Assembly: GCA_002696645.1 (NCBI GenBank)
Contig: NZSA01000032.1
Coordinates: 1-33,052, forward strand
From: Rhodospirillales bacterium
GTDB taxonomy: Bacteria; Pseudomonadota; Alphaproteobacteria; UBA8366; Aestuariispiraceae
Direction of reading: 5' to 3'
Length of the DNA stretch: 33,052 nt
Under the pieces are notes generated by a model. That model saw only the letters and a list, made by a program, of their open reading frames with translations. It was not told the origin of the DNA and ran no database searches. Shown piece by piece: positions 31,748 through 33,052 of the stretch (within the stretch, counting starts at the first letter, position 1; the number at the start of each line of letters is the position of its first letter). The translations under genes were made by a program, and so were the position numbers.

Positions 31748-33052
31748 TCAGCGCATGACAAACGGGTTGGACATGGGCGCGTCGGAGATGTTGATCCAGG
31801 TTGTACGCGTACGGGTGTAGTCCAGGATGGACTCCATGCCGGCCTCTCGACCATAGCCCGACTGATTGAATCCGCCAAACGGTGCGATGGGGGATATGGC
31901 GCGGTAGGTGTTGACCCAGCAGATCCCGGCCCGCAGGCGCGATGAAACCCGGTGTGCCCGGGCCAGGGATTGCGTGAAAACACCAGAACCCAGGCCATAG
32001 TCGCTGTCATTGGCCAGGGTGATGGCCTCTTCTTCCGTATCGAATGGGATCAGGGTCATGACAGGCCCGAACATTTCCACTTTCAGGGTTTCCAGGTCGG
32101 GCTGGTCATGGGTGACCAGTGTGGGCATGAAATAGTTGCCCTCCGTCCCAGGCTTGCGCGCGCCCCCAAACTGAATTTTCCCTCCCTGGTCCGTGACCTT
32201 TTGCAGGGTTTCCTCAATGCGGGAGATCTGGGCCATGGTGCATAACGGACCAATATGTGTCTTCGGGTCCTGTGGGTCACCCACGATCAGGTCCTGGCAC
32301 TTCTGCTGCACCAGGGCAGCGATCTTTTCATAGAGGGAGCGGTGAACATAGCCCCGTGACCCGGCCACACAGGACTGTCCCGAGGCCCCGAAATTGCCTG
32401 CGATCAAGCCATTGGCGGCGCTGTCCGGGTCTGCATCTTCAAAGACCAGAATAGGGGATTTCCCGCCCAGTTCCAGGGTAGTGACCGCAAAATTTTCTGC
32501 GGAATTGCGCACCACATGGCGCGCGGTTTCAGGGCCGCCAGTAAAGGCAATGCGATCCACCTTTGGATGCCGGGTTAAGGGGATGGCACAGCCTTCTGCA
32601 ACCCCGGTGATGACGGAAACGACGCCCGCCGGGAAACCTGCCTGTTCGATCAGTTTGGCAAAATGCAGCATAGGGGCTGGGGCGATTTCAGAGGCCTTCA
32701 GCACAATGGCACAACCTGCCGCCAAAGCGGGCCCCAGCTTTGTCGCGGTCAGGAACATCTGTGCATTCCAGGGGACGATGGCCGCGACGACGCCGATGGG
32801 CGCGCGCTGGGTATAGACATGCATATCCGGCTTATCGATGGGCAGAACCGCGCCTTCGATCTTGTCGGTCAGGCCTGCAAAGTAACGATAATAATCGGCG
32901 ACATAGCGGGTCTGCCCGACGGTTTCCGTCGCCAGCTTCCCGCTGTCGGTGGTCTCCAGCCGGCCCAATTCTTCTGCATTCTCTTCAATCAGATCGGCTA
33001 GGCGATATAGCAATTTGCCACGCTGTGTCTGGGGTATGTCCCGCCAGGCGGG
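31748..33052 (-). CDS. NAD-dependent aldehyde dehydrogenase, runs off the window edge
   Basis: The C-terminal 434 residues of an aldehyde dehydrogenase; the frame continues into the window end (PAWRDIPQTQRGKLLYRLADL), so the true start lies beyond 33052. The catalytic residues are present: Glu in TLELGGKSP and Cys in ASGQSCVAGSR. NAD-binding PWNAQMFL and FTGGPETARHVV are seen, and the C-terminal FGGFNQSGYGREAGMESILDYTRTRTTWIN is typical of betaine/aminoaldehyde-type enzymes. It might oxidise the 4-aminobutanal made by SpuC, but it is over 11 kb from spuC, so this is only a possibility. It ends 107 bases before trhO. Confidence 0.9.
   Translation of the reverse strand, partial: PAWRDIPQTQRGKLLYRLADLIEENAEELGRLETTDSGKLATETVGQTRYVADYYRYFAGLTDKIEGAVLPIDKPDMHVYTQRAPIGVVAAIVPWNAQMFLTATKLGPALAAGCAIVLKASEIAPAPMLHFAKLIEQAGFPAGVVSVITGVAEGCAIPLTRHPKVDRIAFTGGPETARHVVRNSAENFAVTTLELGGKSPILVFEDADPDSAANGLIAGNFGASGQSCVAGSRGYVHRSLYEKIAALVQQKCQDLIVGDPQDPKTHIGPLCTMAQISRIEETLQKVTDQGGKIQFGGARKPGTEGNYFMPTLVTHDQPDLETLKVEMFGPVMTLIPFDTEEEAITLANDSDYGLGSGVFTQSLARAHRVSSRLRAGICWVNTYRAISPIAPFGGFNQSGYGREAGMESILDYTRTRTTWINISDAPMSNPFVMR

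Noticed and set aside
1-33052. CRISPR array, tRNA, rRNA or phage genes
   Set aside because: No regularly spaced repeats, cloverleaf or rRNA sequence, and no phage structural or integrase genes were recognised.

Overview
The window looks like chromosomal DNA from an alphaproteobacterium, perhaps a Rhodospirillales/Sneathiellales-type marine or soil lineage. I infer this from small marker families that cluster in that class (DUF1192, DUF1289, the YbjN / TerB-like / ProC / EamA string), from PHB-type 3-hydroxybutyrate dehydrogenase, and from the putrescine uptake operon with a SpuC-type transaminase. There is no rRNA or tRNA in the window, so the lineage is tentative.

Layout. 1-6002: the N-terminal part of an acyl-CoA synthetase gene ending in an early stop (minus), then oligoendopeptidase F and a CorA metal transporter (plus), a PIG3-type quinone oxidoreductase (minus), a DUF1192 protein (plus), an inverted CGCAAAGG-type repeat, and a CurA/YfmJ-type NADP-dependent reductase (plus). 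6119-10203 is the accessory part: a secreted Sel1-like protein (plus), then on the minus strand a 677-residue modular protein with a C-terminal ParB/sulfiredoxin-like toxin domain, a small presumed immunity gene overlapping its end, the remnant of a second toxin tail, and a second paralogous immunity gene. This is the best candidate for an undescribed system: a polymorphic toxin locus with a displaced tip/immunity cassette. 10204-14341: bdhA, a structured RNA leader with a strong terminator, metY carrying a one-base frameshift, an alpha/beta hydrolase and a hotdog thioesterase.

14342-20525 (minus) is a polyamine block. spuC lies upstream of potF-potH-potI-potG, with greB at the end. The four transport genes encode a periplasmic putrescine binding protein, two permeases and an ATPase; SpuC would transaminate the imported putrescine. 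20740-22641 is prpE (propionyl-CoA synthetase). 22661-24100 (minus) is an ArsR regulator and an ArsP-type permease, with two copies of a candidate operator. 24242-25712 is a DUF1289 protein and a YcaQ-type DNA glycosylase. 25730-28596 (minus) is ybjN, a TerB-like gene, proC and an EamA exporter. 29004-29981 is a D-2-hydroxyacid dehydrogenase. 29982-33052 (minus) is a GST, the tRNA hydroxylase trhO and an aldehyde dehydrogenase running off the window edge.

Most of the window is ordinary metabolism with tight operons (several ATGA overlaps). Two housekeeping-type genes carry a disrupting lesion (acyl-CoA synthetase, metY), so either sequence errors or real decay must be considered. Percentages and stems quoted here were counted by eye.
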